Source: Neospora caninum Liverpool (Eukaryota > Apicomplexa > Conoidasida > Eucoccidiorida > Sarcocystidae). Taken from it: a stretch of DNA of 64,000 nucleotides. Below are positions 33,401 through 43,608 of this stretch, piece by piece (within the stretch, counting starts at the first letter, position 1; the number at the start of each line of letters is the position of its first letter). The translations under genes and the position numbers were made by a program. Below the pieces are notes generated by a model. It searched no databases. It worked only from the letters and a program-made list of their open reading frames with translations, and was not told the DNA's origin. The stretch is taken from positions 2,498,714-2,562,713 of the forward strand of contig NC_018393.1 of the NCBI RefSeq assembly GCF_000208865.1. The letters are read 5' to 3'.

Positions 33401-36400
33401 GATTAAAAAGGGCAGTTTTCAAAATGCGCGCGTTTCAGTCGGGTTCCTGTTTCTTGGATTTGCACCAGTTTCCACTCTGTCCCGCTCCCAGGCCTGGCGC
33501 TCGGCAGCCGTGAAGCAGACCTTACGGAAACATCGTTGCCCCCGCCTCGCCCTTGCTTTTGAGGGCCCAGGCGTTTAGCTTGTTTTGGTGTCCTCTGTTT
33601 TTGTCTCTGCTGTCAGCGACAGTCAGCACGATGGGGGCTGTGGGAGGCCTCACGGGCGTAGCGGCTGGAACTTCGCCCGGCTCGATGGTGAACAGCGCGC
33701 AAGCAGGAGCGGCAGCGGCGACGGCGATTCTGGCCGGGCGGACCGGCACAGCGGATCCCTCCAGTTTGGGTGCGGCTCTCAGAGACCAGAAGTTTGCGGG
33801 TGTCGAGGGGAGGGAATTTTCGGCTGCGAGTGAGGGAGTGCTTCGGGACTGCTCGGTTCGGTTGGGGTGGTGCTGTGGGGCGTCGTGCACTTCTCTTGAT
33901 CCGCAGCCGGAAAGCGGTTCCACTGGATACGCCTCTAAATGTATATCGTCGTTCACCCGGATGTGACAGGCCTGATCTTCTCTCTGCTACGGAGCTGTGG
34001 CGGTTTCTTGCGGTCGAGGGGCCATTCGAAAGGTGGTGGGGAGAGAGACGCCGCAGCCGCGATGTTTGGAGAGTCGGCAGGTCATGCCGCGGCGTTCGCG
34101 TGTGTGCTCTCCGGTGTTTGCAGCGGGGCTTCTGTCGACGGGCCAAACGGCTGTCTTGACACCTGAGCAGCAACAGATGCAGCAGCAGCTTCTTCAGCAA
34201 CAGCAGCAGATGGCCAACAACCGCGTTTACATCGGCAACGTCCCCTTCGGATTCTCCTCGGAAGACCTCAAAGTAAGTTCGCACGAAAGCGCACGCGGCC
34301 AACCCCAGTGGACGACCGAAGGGAGACACTCCTGTGTGTGGATATATCGTCACCGCGGCCACGGCCTCACCGTTCGTGGATCCATATCTCCAGTCGTTTG
34401 CCGTACGTAAATTTACATACCTGTATACATGTGTATATATATATATGACCATGCGCCGGGTTCCCTATGGAGGGAGGTGAGCAATCCGTCCGCGCGAGGG
34501 CGACTGTCTGTTGGCGACTTTGTGTGTTGCCGGTTCTCAGAAAATCTTCGTCGTCTTCGGCCCGATCCTCAGCTGTCAGTTGCTGCCTTCGCAAGAAAAC
34601 CCGCAACAGCACCGGGGGTACGGCTTCATCGAGTATGCGACGGCCGACGCTGCGAAGCTGGCGATTGAAACGATGAACGGCTTCGAAGTGGCGGGTGAGT
34701 CGCGGGGATGTTTGCCTCTTTTTGCATGGAGACACACGCTCGCACGAAGTGTGGTTGTGTGTGGAGCTCGCTGTGGCGATGCCAGAGCGACTGTGCGTTT
34801 CGATCTTGTGAAACTGCGTCGAGGGGCTGCGCTCGACACATCTGGATCTGTGTGTGTCTCTTTTGCCTTCCAGTGAAGGGGAACTCCTGCGTGCGGGTGT
34901 CTCAGTTTTCGGCAGCCCCTGGCTCTGTCCCTCCGTGGTGACATGCGAAATTGAAATAAAGAATCCCCTCACTGTGTGCATGCCGTGTGGTCGTTGGTGC
35001 CTTGCCTGTATCTTGAGGGGGCGAATCACTAGCGCTCGACCTGTGTACCGTCCTGCACGCTGTCGTCCTTTGTGTGCGGGCTCTCTCCCTCTCCAAAGAG
35101 ACTTCGTGTGACTCGGTTCACGAGTTTTTTCACGAGTCCCCCCTGTGGGTGACTGACATCCTGGATGAGTGTTTTTTGACCCTTTCCCGATAACCTTCTT
35201 GTCCTTGTCGCCAGTGTTGTCCCTTTCCCGCGCCTGCGTGTAGACCGGGCTCCGTTTGTCTTCCCGCGCATGTCTTTTTGCCTCTCAGGGAAACAACTGA
35301 AAGTAAACTTCGCGACGGCGATGCGAAACAGCCCCGTAGTGGGAACCCCTCTCGCCTCCACGCTCCTTCCCACCATGGGCGGCCTTCCTGGAGCCTCGCC
35401 CGCGACCGCGGGCCTTGTCCCCGGTCTCTCGCCTGCCGGGGCCTTGGGCGCGACCGCGGTCGGAGGCCTCACAGGCCTGACCCCCGGCGTCCCGACGCCT
35501 GCAGCCCCCGGGGGCCTCATGGGCGCCGCTGCCTCCCCTGCGGCGACGGGTGCCGTGGCGGGTACCCCCGCGCCTCCAGCAGTGAACGGAACGAGTGAAT
35601 CTGCCGGAGCCGACGGCGGAAAAGAGAGACAAGGAGAGAAGGAAGACGAGGACTTGCCGCCCGCGCCTGCAGCAGCAGACATTCATAGCCGCGTGGTGCT
35701 TCTGACGAACATGGTGACGCCCAGCGAGGTCGATGGCGAGTTGAAAGATGAGGTACGAGAAAGAGGAGACACTGGCAAAAAAGGGGGGGGGGGGGGTTAA
35801 GCGGAGAGAGTTTAGGCGTTTTTGAGCCTCTGAGGCGTGAGCGATGTGTTACTTCGTTTCGGTCGAAAGGATGGGGCGTGCTGGAGAATTGGCGATTAAG
35901 TCTCGTTAAGGGAGACTTCAGCTCTGAAGCCAGTCTCGTGCGTTTGGCCTTTCCGTTTCTTCCTGGGCGACCAAACGCTAGATTGCCCGACTGGGAGGTC
36001 GCCCGTTGTTGACAACCGTTTCGTCCTTTATAGAAAATAAATCCACATATAGTCGCTAACATTCATCCAAGAGACAATGGCCGAAAAACTAGAGTAGACA
36101 TCGATACCGTAGACTGTCTCGCAGCTGCCGCCACCGTTCGTTTCTTCGGTGGGGGCTTCTTTTTGCTTTCGCGCTTCGCGTGTGAGGAACATGGAGTCTG
36201 AGGGGTCTTCGTGTGTCTGAATGTCTGCGCAGGTGCGCGACGAATGCTCCAAGTTTGGAGGCATCAAACGCGTGGAAGTTCACACGCTGAAAGACACAGT
36301 CCGCATCTTCGTCGAGTTTTCGGACCTTTCGGGAGCCCGCGAGGCGATTCCTTCTCTCCATGGCCGGTGGTTCGGAGGCCGACAGATCATCGCGAACACC

Positions 36401-36442
36401 TACGACGAAGAGCTTTTCCACCAAGGCGAATATGAGGCGTAG
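30463..36442 (+). CDS. PUF60: PUF60/half-pint poly(U)-binding splicing factor
   Basis: Eleven exons join in frame to 544 residues: 30463-30525, 30945-31026, 31181-31260, 31599-31667, 31873-32009, 33093-33166, 33617-33769, 34124-34272, 34541-34694, 35289-35752, 36233-36442. An Arg/Ser start (RRSRSRSRSPRR) precedes RKRKKRTGWDVG, a nuclear-targeting segment like that in PUF60. RRM1 begins at about 76 (CRIYVGSL as RNP2, KGFCFVEY as RNP1, then GRTIKVGRP). RRM2 begins at about 250 (NRVYIGNVP, RGYGFIEY). The C-terminal domain (about 455-544) is a UHM: VVLLTNMVTPSEVDGEL, then GRWFGGRQIIANTYDEE carrying the Arg-X-Phe motif that binds UHM-ligand tryptophans of SF3B1. The family binds polypyrimidine tracts and helps U2 snRNP choose 3' splice sites. 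Unusual parts are a Gln-rich stretch before RRM2 and a Gly/Ala/Pro/Thr-rich linker of about 110 residues before the UHM. Confidence 0.93.
35783..35796. repeat. G14 homopolymer in PUF60 intron
   Basis: Fourteen consecutive G preceded by six A, about 30 bp downstream of the donor at 35753. Confidence 0.9.
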
Positions 36443-36696
36443 AGAGCGAGCGCTGCAGGTGGGAGGGTGCCTGGTTTCGACGCTCTTCCGGAGGCTGCGA
36501 ATCTTCGAGCGGCTTCCGAGACACAGCCCGTGTGCTGAGTACACACCACGTGGAGCTGGCTTCACGGCGCCCCAGCAGATCCAACTCGGCGAGATACGCA
36601 GAGAGGGCTGTTCCTGGCAACACGACAGTGACTCTCCATACATCCCGCGCTGCTCCCGTCGCTGCACACTTGCATGCACCTATACGTCTTCAGACC

Positions 36697-36699
<3 letters not shown>

Positions 36700-36728
<29 letters not shown>
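36700..36728. repeat. (TA)n microsatellite
   Basis: Perfect TA tract about 260 bp past the PUF60 stop, probably in its 3' UTR. Confidence 0.9.
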
Positions 36729-36731
<3 letters not shown>

Positions 36732-38356
36732 GATAGGCGACGACGGCGAGTGTTGCGTGTGTGCGTTCCCTGCGGAGAGAGCGCTAGGGAGTCGATTGAC
36801 AGGGGCTGTGGGGGCCTGCTTACGGGAGAGGAGGGACTGAAGAAAATGAAGATTTGGGAAGGGAACGCGAGATGCGAAACACGGAGGGCTTCTGAGAAAG
36901 GTGTGGGGAAGTCCACATGAGGATTGTGGGTCAGAGTGCGGTGAAGAACGTGAAGGTCTATAAAGGGTAGATGCATGTGCGTCGCCGTGCGTCTCTCCAT
37001 ATTTGACGTGTGATGGCAAGGAGGCAGTGATAGCTTTTGACGGTGGAGAACGTGGAATACTGTGCGGGAATGCGTGCGCGAGAGGCGGCGGTTCCGTGTG
37101 TCGCATGCCTGTGCTGCACTGTGGGCAGATCTGTAGGAGAGGAGTCGTGAGGGAGGTGAGACGGCGTGTGCTGTCCGTGTCAGGAAGACAACAAAATGGG
37201 GCAGGAGGGACTGTAAAGGGTGAAAGGCGATAGAGGGGGAATCCGGCGACGTCCGTGGGGTTTTAAGCAAAGAAATAGGCGTACGGTTGGAGGATGGGGG
37301 AGAGAAATTGGAGACAGGCACCCGGAGCGACAGCGGCCGCGAGACGGGGCGAACGTGCAGCGTTTCGTCCTGCGGAATTGCTGCGAGGAATCTGGCAACC
37401 CGTAGGTCCACACGTATGTCTGTGGGCGTCCCAACACCCGGGCGTCGAGACACGACCGCAGTCTGTCCCCAGCGCGTTCCCGCGTTCTGGTTTCCCATGA
37501 CCCTTTCGTCGAGTCGCTTCTTCGTCTCGATATGCGCAGTTGACGTTCTCGGAAGCAGGGGATGAACGGCAAATCAGGAGAAAAAAGGGACAAAGGAAGG
37601 AAAAGGGACAAAGCTGCGTATACAGTTTAGGAAATGCGGTTTTCTCAGATATATGCGAGGTGTTCCCTGTCCCACAGCTTGTGGCGCGGGAACGAACTGT
37701 CTCCACGATACACGCGACGTGGGGGAGTGATCGAAACTGGTGTAGGGATGGTTTTTTCTCGTGGACCTCTTGCGTTTCAATTCGTCGTTTATTTGTCGTC
37801 CTTCTGTAACTGCGTCCGTGTCTCTTCTCGCGTTTTTCTGTGTGCTTCCCGTGCGGGTCGCGCGATTCCGCGTTTCCGCCTTTCCTAGCATCTGGTGATT
37901 CTGTCCGTGGGTTGTGACTCTCTTATGAAGCTTCAGTGCGTGCGCGGGAGACGACGCTATCTTTTGGTCTTTTGGCTTTTTCCGGCGGGGCGGGAGAAAG
38001 GAGACCGACAGAGTCGCCTCAGTTTCCTCCGTAGCGCGTCTCTGTCCCTTTACGATCTACTCTGTTGAGACTCGGGGGTGTACAGACACAAAGCTGAACC
38101 CCGTTTCTCAAACGCGTTGCAAAAAGAAGGCGTCGGTGCCTCGGGATTCTAGGCTCAGAACCCCAAGCCCTTTGACGGAGCGTTTTCCGCAGTGCAGAAG
38201 CCGGAAGCGGGCGGACTGCGTGGCGCGCGCGTGCGCCGTGGAGCGAGAGACATCGAAGTTAGAGTATCCCCGAATATCCCGTCACTTCAAAGATACATCC
38301 GTACATAGTTGCTCACAAAACTCACCCCACGTGTCCCCACAGAGACGACGCACAGG

Positions 38357-38728
38357 ATGGGCGCAAACTGCATATCGAGAACGGCTGAAACTGAACTGTT
38401 CGCGGGCAGCGCTTCGACTGTAGTGGCGGATTTGGAACACATGACGAAAGGCGCACGTGATTGTGGCGTTATAGACAACTCAGCTAACAAGCGGAGATTT
38501 GCATCTCTATCCATTCCGACGGGGAAACGCTCCCTTATGTCCTCGTTCGCGTCTAAGCAACGAAGAATCTTGCAAGGGACACGCAACTCCTGCCTAATAG
38601 ACATTTATTATCGGTGTTCCACGGGGGGTTGTGTAGAAAAACACGGCAGCGACAGAGCGCAGTCTGTTCGTACACAATACTCACAAGAAATACGTTTGTG
38701 CGTTTCGACAACTCGTCCCAGGATCTGA
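38357..38728 (+). CDS. Doubtful small open frame, 123 residues
   Basis: The frame starts MGANCISRTAE and stays open for 123 codons in a stretch of normal complexity without microsatellites. A Met-Gly start with a nearby Cys resembles acylated proteins of coccidian membranes, but Ile at position 6 departs from the usual small residue of N-myristoylation sites. The product has no recognisable domain or membrane segment and contains an Arg/Lys/Ser-rich centre. It could be the first exon of an unrecognised gene or a chance frame in the convergent intergenic region. I lean toward chance. Confidence 0.2.
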   Translation: MGANCISRTAETELFAGSASTVVADLEHMTKGARDCGVIDNSANKRRFASLSIPTGKRSLMSSFASKQRRILQGTRNSCLIDIYYRCSTGGCVEKHGSDRAQSVRTQYSQEIRLCVSTTRPRI

Positions 38729-40586
38729 TCCGGCGTGTCCCATTTGTCCTTACAATACTGGGTCACATCGAAGCTGTCAGCAGAGACACTTTTAACAAGA
38801 GCCCAATGAGTTCGCCGCGATATGTCTGCGTGTGTGGAGTGAGGACGCAACAATCATCTGAGGTGAATGAGACAGGGTTTGATTCGTCTTTTAGAGGAAA
38901 ACTATGTGTTCTCTGAATGATACAGGGTTTGATCTTTCCTGGTACCGATATGTGCCCCCCAAACTGAGAGAGAAAACTGCCCAAAGTGAGAATCGCGCTA
39001 TTCGTACAGCGAGAAGCAGCACTCTCGACCGAAAAAAAGCGACGGCTGTCTAAACGAGTGCTACAGCTGGTTTATACTCCAAAACGTAGAACGTCAGGGA
39101 CGAAAGCGAGGCATTTCCAAGCGTCTAAAAGGCCTCGCGAAGCCAGAGATTGGACGGGATGTCCCCCCCTGCTGTCAAGGCACGCAATTTCTCAGAGAAA
39201 CGCCTGACGCCTTTCCGGCCTTCATCTCGCTGTCGTCTCCCGTTTTAGTTCGTTTTCCACCGTTTCTGCGGTCCACCGTCTGTAGCGAAGAAACCAGACG
39301 GCGCCTCGCAGGTTCCGTCTCGCGACACGCGAGGACTCCCGCTCGCGCTCGTTCCACCGACTTCGGAGAAGGAGTCGCCCTCGGCGATCTTTTTAATGAA
39401 TTGAGACGCTCACGCAAAGGCGTAAAGGTTTCCAACGGTCCGAGGCCAGGCCTCGGGTAAATCTGGAGGAAGTCCAGTTCGATTGCCACTGCGCGGGGAG
39501 AGGAAACCACTGAACAATGCAAACGGCCTCGGGTTCGCTCGAAGCTGGAAATCGCGGACCGTTCGACAGCCCGCCGGGTGTAAAAAGGATGTTCTTGCTG
39601 TTAGCTGGTTACCACGCGTACTGACAGCGAGACAAAACGACTACTCAGGCGCTATTCGCTTTGAGCGTTTCAGTTCTGGATCGCGGAGCAGTGTTGCCAG
39701 GCCAACAAGAATCCGATATCCGTGTATGCCCTACCAGGGGCTTCTTCAAGAGCTGGACTTACTCACAGTCAGACGGCGCTTCCACACCTGACTACGCACG
39801 TGTGCGCCGAGGTCGAGTTTTTCGTCCATCAACATTCCTCTCAACCACAATCGAGCCGTCGATGTTTCCTGACAAACGCTTTGCGGATTCTGTGGAGAAC
39901 TTTTCGCCGAGTTGAGTCAGTACAGTTCAGGCACGGACACTCAGCAGCAAACAACCCGTTTCACGATATTCGGGTGACAACACCACAGAGACAGTTGTGG
40001 TTGTGGAGATGCGTGAAGAACTGACACCAACGGGCACGAAAGCGCGACAGGAGTCCATTTCCTGATTTGTTACCGCACTGTGGCAGAAGAAACCCAAGCA
40101 CCTACGGGCTTCTGACTCCTTCCCGGGGCACAGGAAAACACAGTTTTCGTTGACTGACGCCGACATTCCTGCATCACTGAAATTTGAGAAAGACACGTTC
40201 TCTTTCGATTTCGACGTCCTTTTTGTCTGTGTTTCTCGATCTTCTCCAGTCTGTGTGCTCATCGTTTCCCCTGCCGCGCCCACCGGCCGTCTCTCTTTTC
40301 CGTCCTTTCCCTACTCCTGTCCAACCGTTTTCCCTCTCTTGTCCCTGTCTTCTTGTTGACTGGCGTTGCGTTTCGCCTTTCCCTTTGCCCTTCCCTTTGT
40401 CTCATTCCTCTCTGTGTTCCATGCGTGTTTTCCTTCGTCTCTGTATCTCCCTCGCGTGTCTTCGCGCTGTCTACCTCGCCCGCCCATCTTTGCCTCCTTG
40501 CGTGCGCGTGGTTCTAATCCGGCGAGTCGCATCTTTCCGATTTGTTCACAGTTCGCATCTTCCCGCGCTTCGCCGTCCGAAACCGC

Positions 40587-42342
40587 TCACGGCAAGGGGA
40601 ATCCATAAACGGCCAGTTCGCCTTTCTTCGGCAAAATGAAGCTCGCCGCCTGCAAGCGCACACCAAGCGACACACACTCTGTGAGGGCGATGAAACCGAA
40701 AGAACTGCAGGAATGCGCACACACAAGGGGACGGTTCTCCACTCACATACTTGTGCAGGCGCGTGAGGCCTCTAGTGGAAATGCTGAGAAAGAGAGAACC
40801 TCAAATATGTGCATGGGCAAGCAGCCCGCACACGCCCGTTTGCACGCACACAGAGAAACGTGGCTTGAACGCCATCACCCGAAGAACCACCCACGAATGA
40901 AAAACACAAATATCCAACGTGTGCGGGCACGAGAGGTTCACGCTTCTTCCCAAAAGAACACTTTCCTCGCTTTTTCCTGGTGCATCTCGAGTTGTCCCTG
41001 TCGCTCCGCATGCGGAAGCATTACCTGAAACGAGCCTGAAACAACCTCGACATCTTCTGCGCCATCGTGACGTTGCTGGAACGCTCCAAAAAGCCGTGCA
41101 CACTCTCCACCGTCACTGTCTGTGCACATTCAAGAATGCACGCATCCACATATCGGCGCATGCAGGCGCAAATACACAGGCTAGCCTCACGTAGACACAC
41201 CACATTCATCGCGGCAAAAATGCATTCGCATCTTCTCCAGCAGAGCATATGCGCATGTTGGGACATACGCGCAAGTCCTAAGAGCGAACACAGATCTCGC
41301 TTGACATCTACATACACACGTAGACTGCTACGCAGCTCAGCCATGTACACAGATATACATAGGGCCGTGAAATGCACACGCACGTTCCCTGCGTATACAC
41401 CCACATGCATCTCGATATGTATATCTATGCAAATGTATACAGATGTCTATAAATGTCCCTACCTCCCTACGCCTCTCTCTCTAGATGTATATATATGTGT
41501 GTCACCATATATACGTAAACATATGTAAATATGTGAAAGCCGACGTGTGTGGTGTGAAAACCAGCGTGTATGGTCTGAGGCGCCTTACCTAACGGTAGAA
41601 GGCCATTGATGTGCAACAGGGTTGATTTTTTCAGTTTCTTGTCGCTGCCACTCGATTGAACCCGCACGCGGTCCACCAAACCCGTGCCGCCGAGAATGAG
41701 GAAAAACCGCGTCTTTTCGGCACCTCTTTGCTTCGTCTTTTTGGGGTCTTCGCCGTTCGCGATGTCTTCGTTTTGAAGAAGCGCACTCAGGACAGCATTC
41801 AAAGCAAACGAGCCCAGAGACGGCGGCACGGCTGCCCGCGAGAGCGAAAAGCGGAGCAGAGGAAGGCCTGCGAGACGCAGGAGAGACGCCGACACAGATG
41901 AGTCGTCTTTCTCGTCTTCTGAGCCTTTTCCTGCCTCGCTCCTGTCGCACTTTGCAGCAGCCACGCACCGGACAGGCTCGTCCGTTGCGTCTTTCGCGTC
42001 TCGAGCTTCGCGCTTCTTCTTCTTCTGCGCCTTCTTCTCACTCTCCTCGTCCTTGGCCTCGCAGGGACTCGACTCTTCCTTTCGACTTCGTTTCTTCTGG
42101 GAACTCGACAAAGAACCTTCCTGTGCTTTCTCAGGCGCCGACGAGGCGGGCGCGGCTGCGGGCTGAAGAGCCGGCGAGCCTTCCGCCGCGGCGCTCGTCT
42201 GACTCGCCCGCCGAGACTTCTTCGAGTTCACGGCGAACGCATCTTGCTCGGGGGCTGAAACGAACGCGTCAGAAGAACGAGAAAAGTCTGAAGGAGTTCA
42301 AGACGCATCCTACCCCGATCTCGACTTGTATATCCAGTACAG

Positions 42343-42386
<44 letters not shown>

Positions 42387-43608
42387 AGCTATACACATAT
42401 CTATACCCATCTAGATACGTGTCTATCTATTTATCTATCTGTCTCTATCTATAGCTATATCCATATCTATACCTATCTAAATCTGTGTCTATCTATCTAT
42501 CTGTATCTATATCTATACCTATACCTATCTAGATCTGTGTCTATATCTATTTATCTATTTATCTATCTATCTATATCTATCTGTATCTATATCTATCTAG
42601 ATCCATGTGTATCTATCTATATATCGATCTATCTATTCTGTATCTATATCTATATCTATCTATCGGTATCTACACAGACGCTGCGTGGACGTAAAGCGTT
42701 ACACGTAAATGCGTGGAAAAACTGCTTGTCCCTGTGTCTCGAGCTTTCCTTGCGCGAGTGTCTCTACACATTTCAGCAGAAAGTATCCGGGCACAGTTTG
42801 TGGCGTGGACTCTGTTCTGAGTGCGCCTTCATGCACGAGGTTAGAAACGATGGTGGGAATGTGTTTGTGCTTTCAGCGCATATGCATGCAGTCAGCGCCT
42901 AAATGTATTTTAGAGAAGGTGAAAGACGAAACTCACGGACAGAAGGAGCGAGGGTTCCCCCGCGAACAAAAAACGCGTAGAGAGGAGAAGGCGAACAAGC
43001 TGAGCTGAAAAGAGGCAGCCGAGAAGAAACGAAGGAAAAGGTGAAAACAGGGAGAGGGAGACGATCGAGAGAAACAGTTGACGGATAGAGCACAGAGAGA
43101 AAGCAACAAAAAAACCGACGAATTGAAGGTGGAGGAAACGAAGCTAGAGATTGGGAAGATTAAGACGAACTGCGACAGAATTCGAGACCAAAGACATCTT
43201 CCCTCTTCTCTGCGTGTCAATACACCTGGGAGGAGACCGTTCCGTCCTTCCCTATATCCTCCTGTTCCCTTCTCTATGACATTTTGTTGTCAACGGCTGT
43301 TCTTCGCCCATCATGTCCCTTGGATCCGGTAGATACACAGGCACGCATCTGCACGAAAAGAGTCCGCCCCTCTCGTCTTACTTGCCGGTCGGTCCTGTCT
43401 GGGCGTCTCGCTCCTTTCTTCGCTTCTGCTTCTTCTCCGTCTCTCCCTCGTCGTCGCTAAAGTAGACGTGGCCTTCCCCCTCAGGCGCCGGAGGCGGCGC
43501 CTCGTTGAGGAACGAGGCGCTGCGCTTTCCCAGCCCGCCGCGACTTCCTCTTTCCTGTTTCTTCTGGGAAAGATGGTCGTGAATTGCCTGCAGCTTTGCG
43601 TCCTCCAT
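40587..43608 (-). CDS. Unrecognised Lys/Ser-rich, probably nuclear protein
   Basis: Five exons join in frame to 372 residues: 43608-43382, 43004-42937, 42254-41589, 41119-41025, 40649-40587. The model opens with MEDAKLQAIHDHLSQKKQER, followed by an acidic patch (YFSDDEGETEKK) and KKQKRRKER. Next comes LYAFFVRGGTLAPS on a 68-nt exon. A charged linker rich in KKRSRK and KKKKRE clusters (likely nuclear localisation) leads to a hydrophobic, probably folded C-terminal half: LLRLAGLPLLRFSL, FFLILGGTGLVDRVRV, LLHINGLLPL and ILPKKGELAVYGFPLP, ending at TGA. I do not recognise the family. The final beta-rich part vaguely recalls the end of RNase H2 subunit C, but that is weak. The second exon is the least certain; it was chosen because it alone reconciled the phases on both sides. 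A purine-rich 29-bp repeat lies just upstream of the ATG. Confidence 0.6.
42343..42668. repeat. CTAT tetranucleotide microsatellite
   Basis: About 325 bp of (CTAT)n, interrupted by AGCTATAC-, CCATAT- and TCTGTGT-like variants. It sits inside the intron between 42254 and 42937 of the preceding gene model and is the largest simple repeat in the window. Reading it as protein gives a meaningless Ser/Ile/Tyr repeat. Confidence 0.95.

Larger units (their letters stand above)
36443..40586. other. Convergent intergenic region after PUF60
   Basis: PUF60 and the gene at 40587-43608 converge here. The stretch holds a TA tract at 36700-36728, an imperfect 20-bp direct repeat (near 38863 and 38914), and a doubtful small open frame at 38357-38728 listed separately. 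Otherwise nothing coding could be supported. Confidence 0.5.

Noticed and set aside
38863..38933. Imperfect 20-bp direct repeat (GAATGAGACAGGGTTTGAT-like)
   Set aside because: Considered as target-site duplication or insertion scar; the 50-bp spacing holds no element and one base differs.
42343..42668. Plus-strand frame through the CTAT tract
   Set aside because: Tyr/Ile/Ser repeat created by a microsatellite that lies in an intron of a minus-strand gene.
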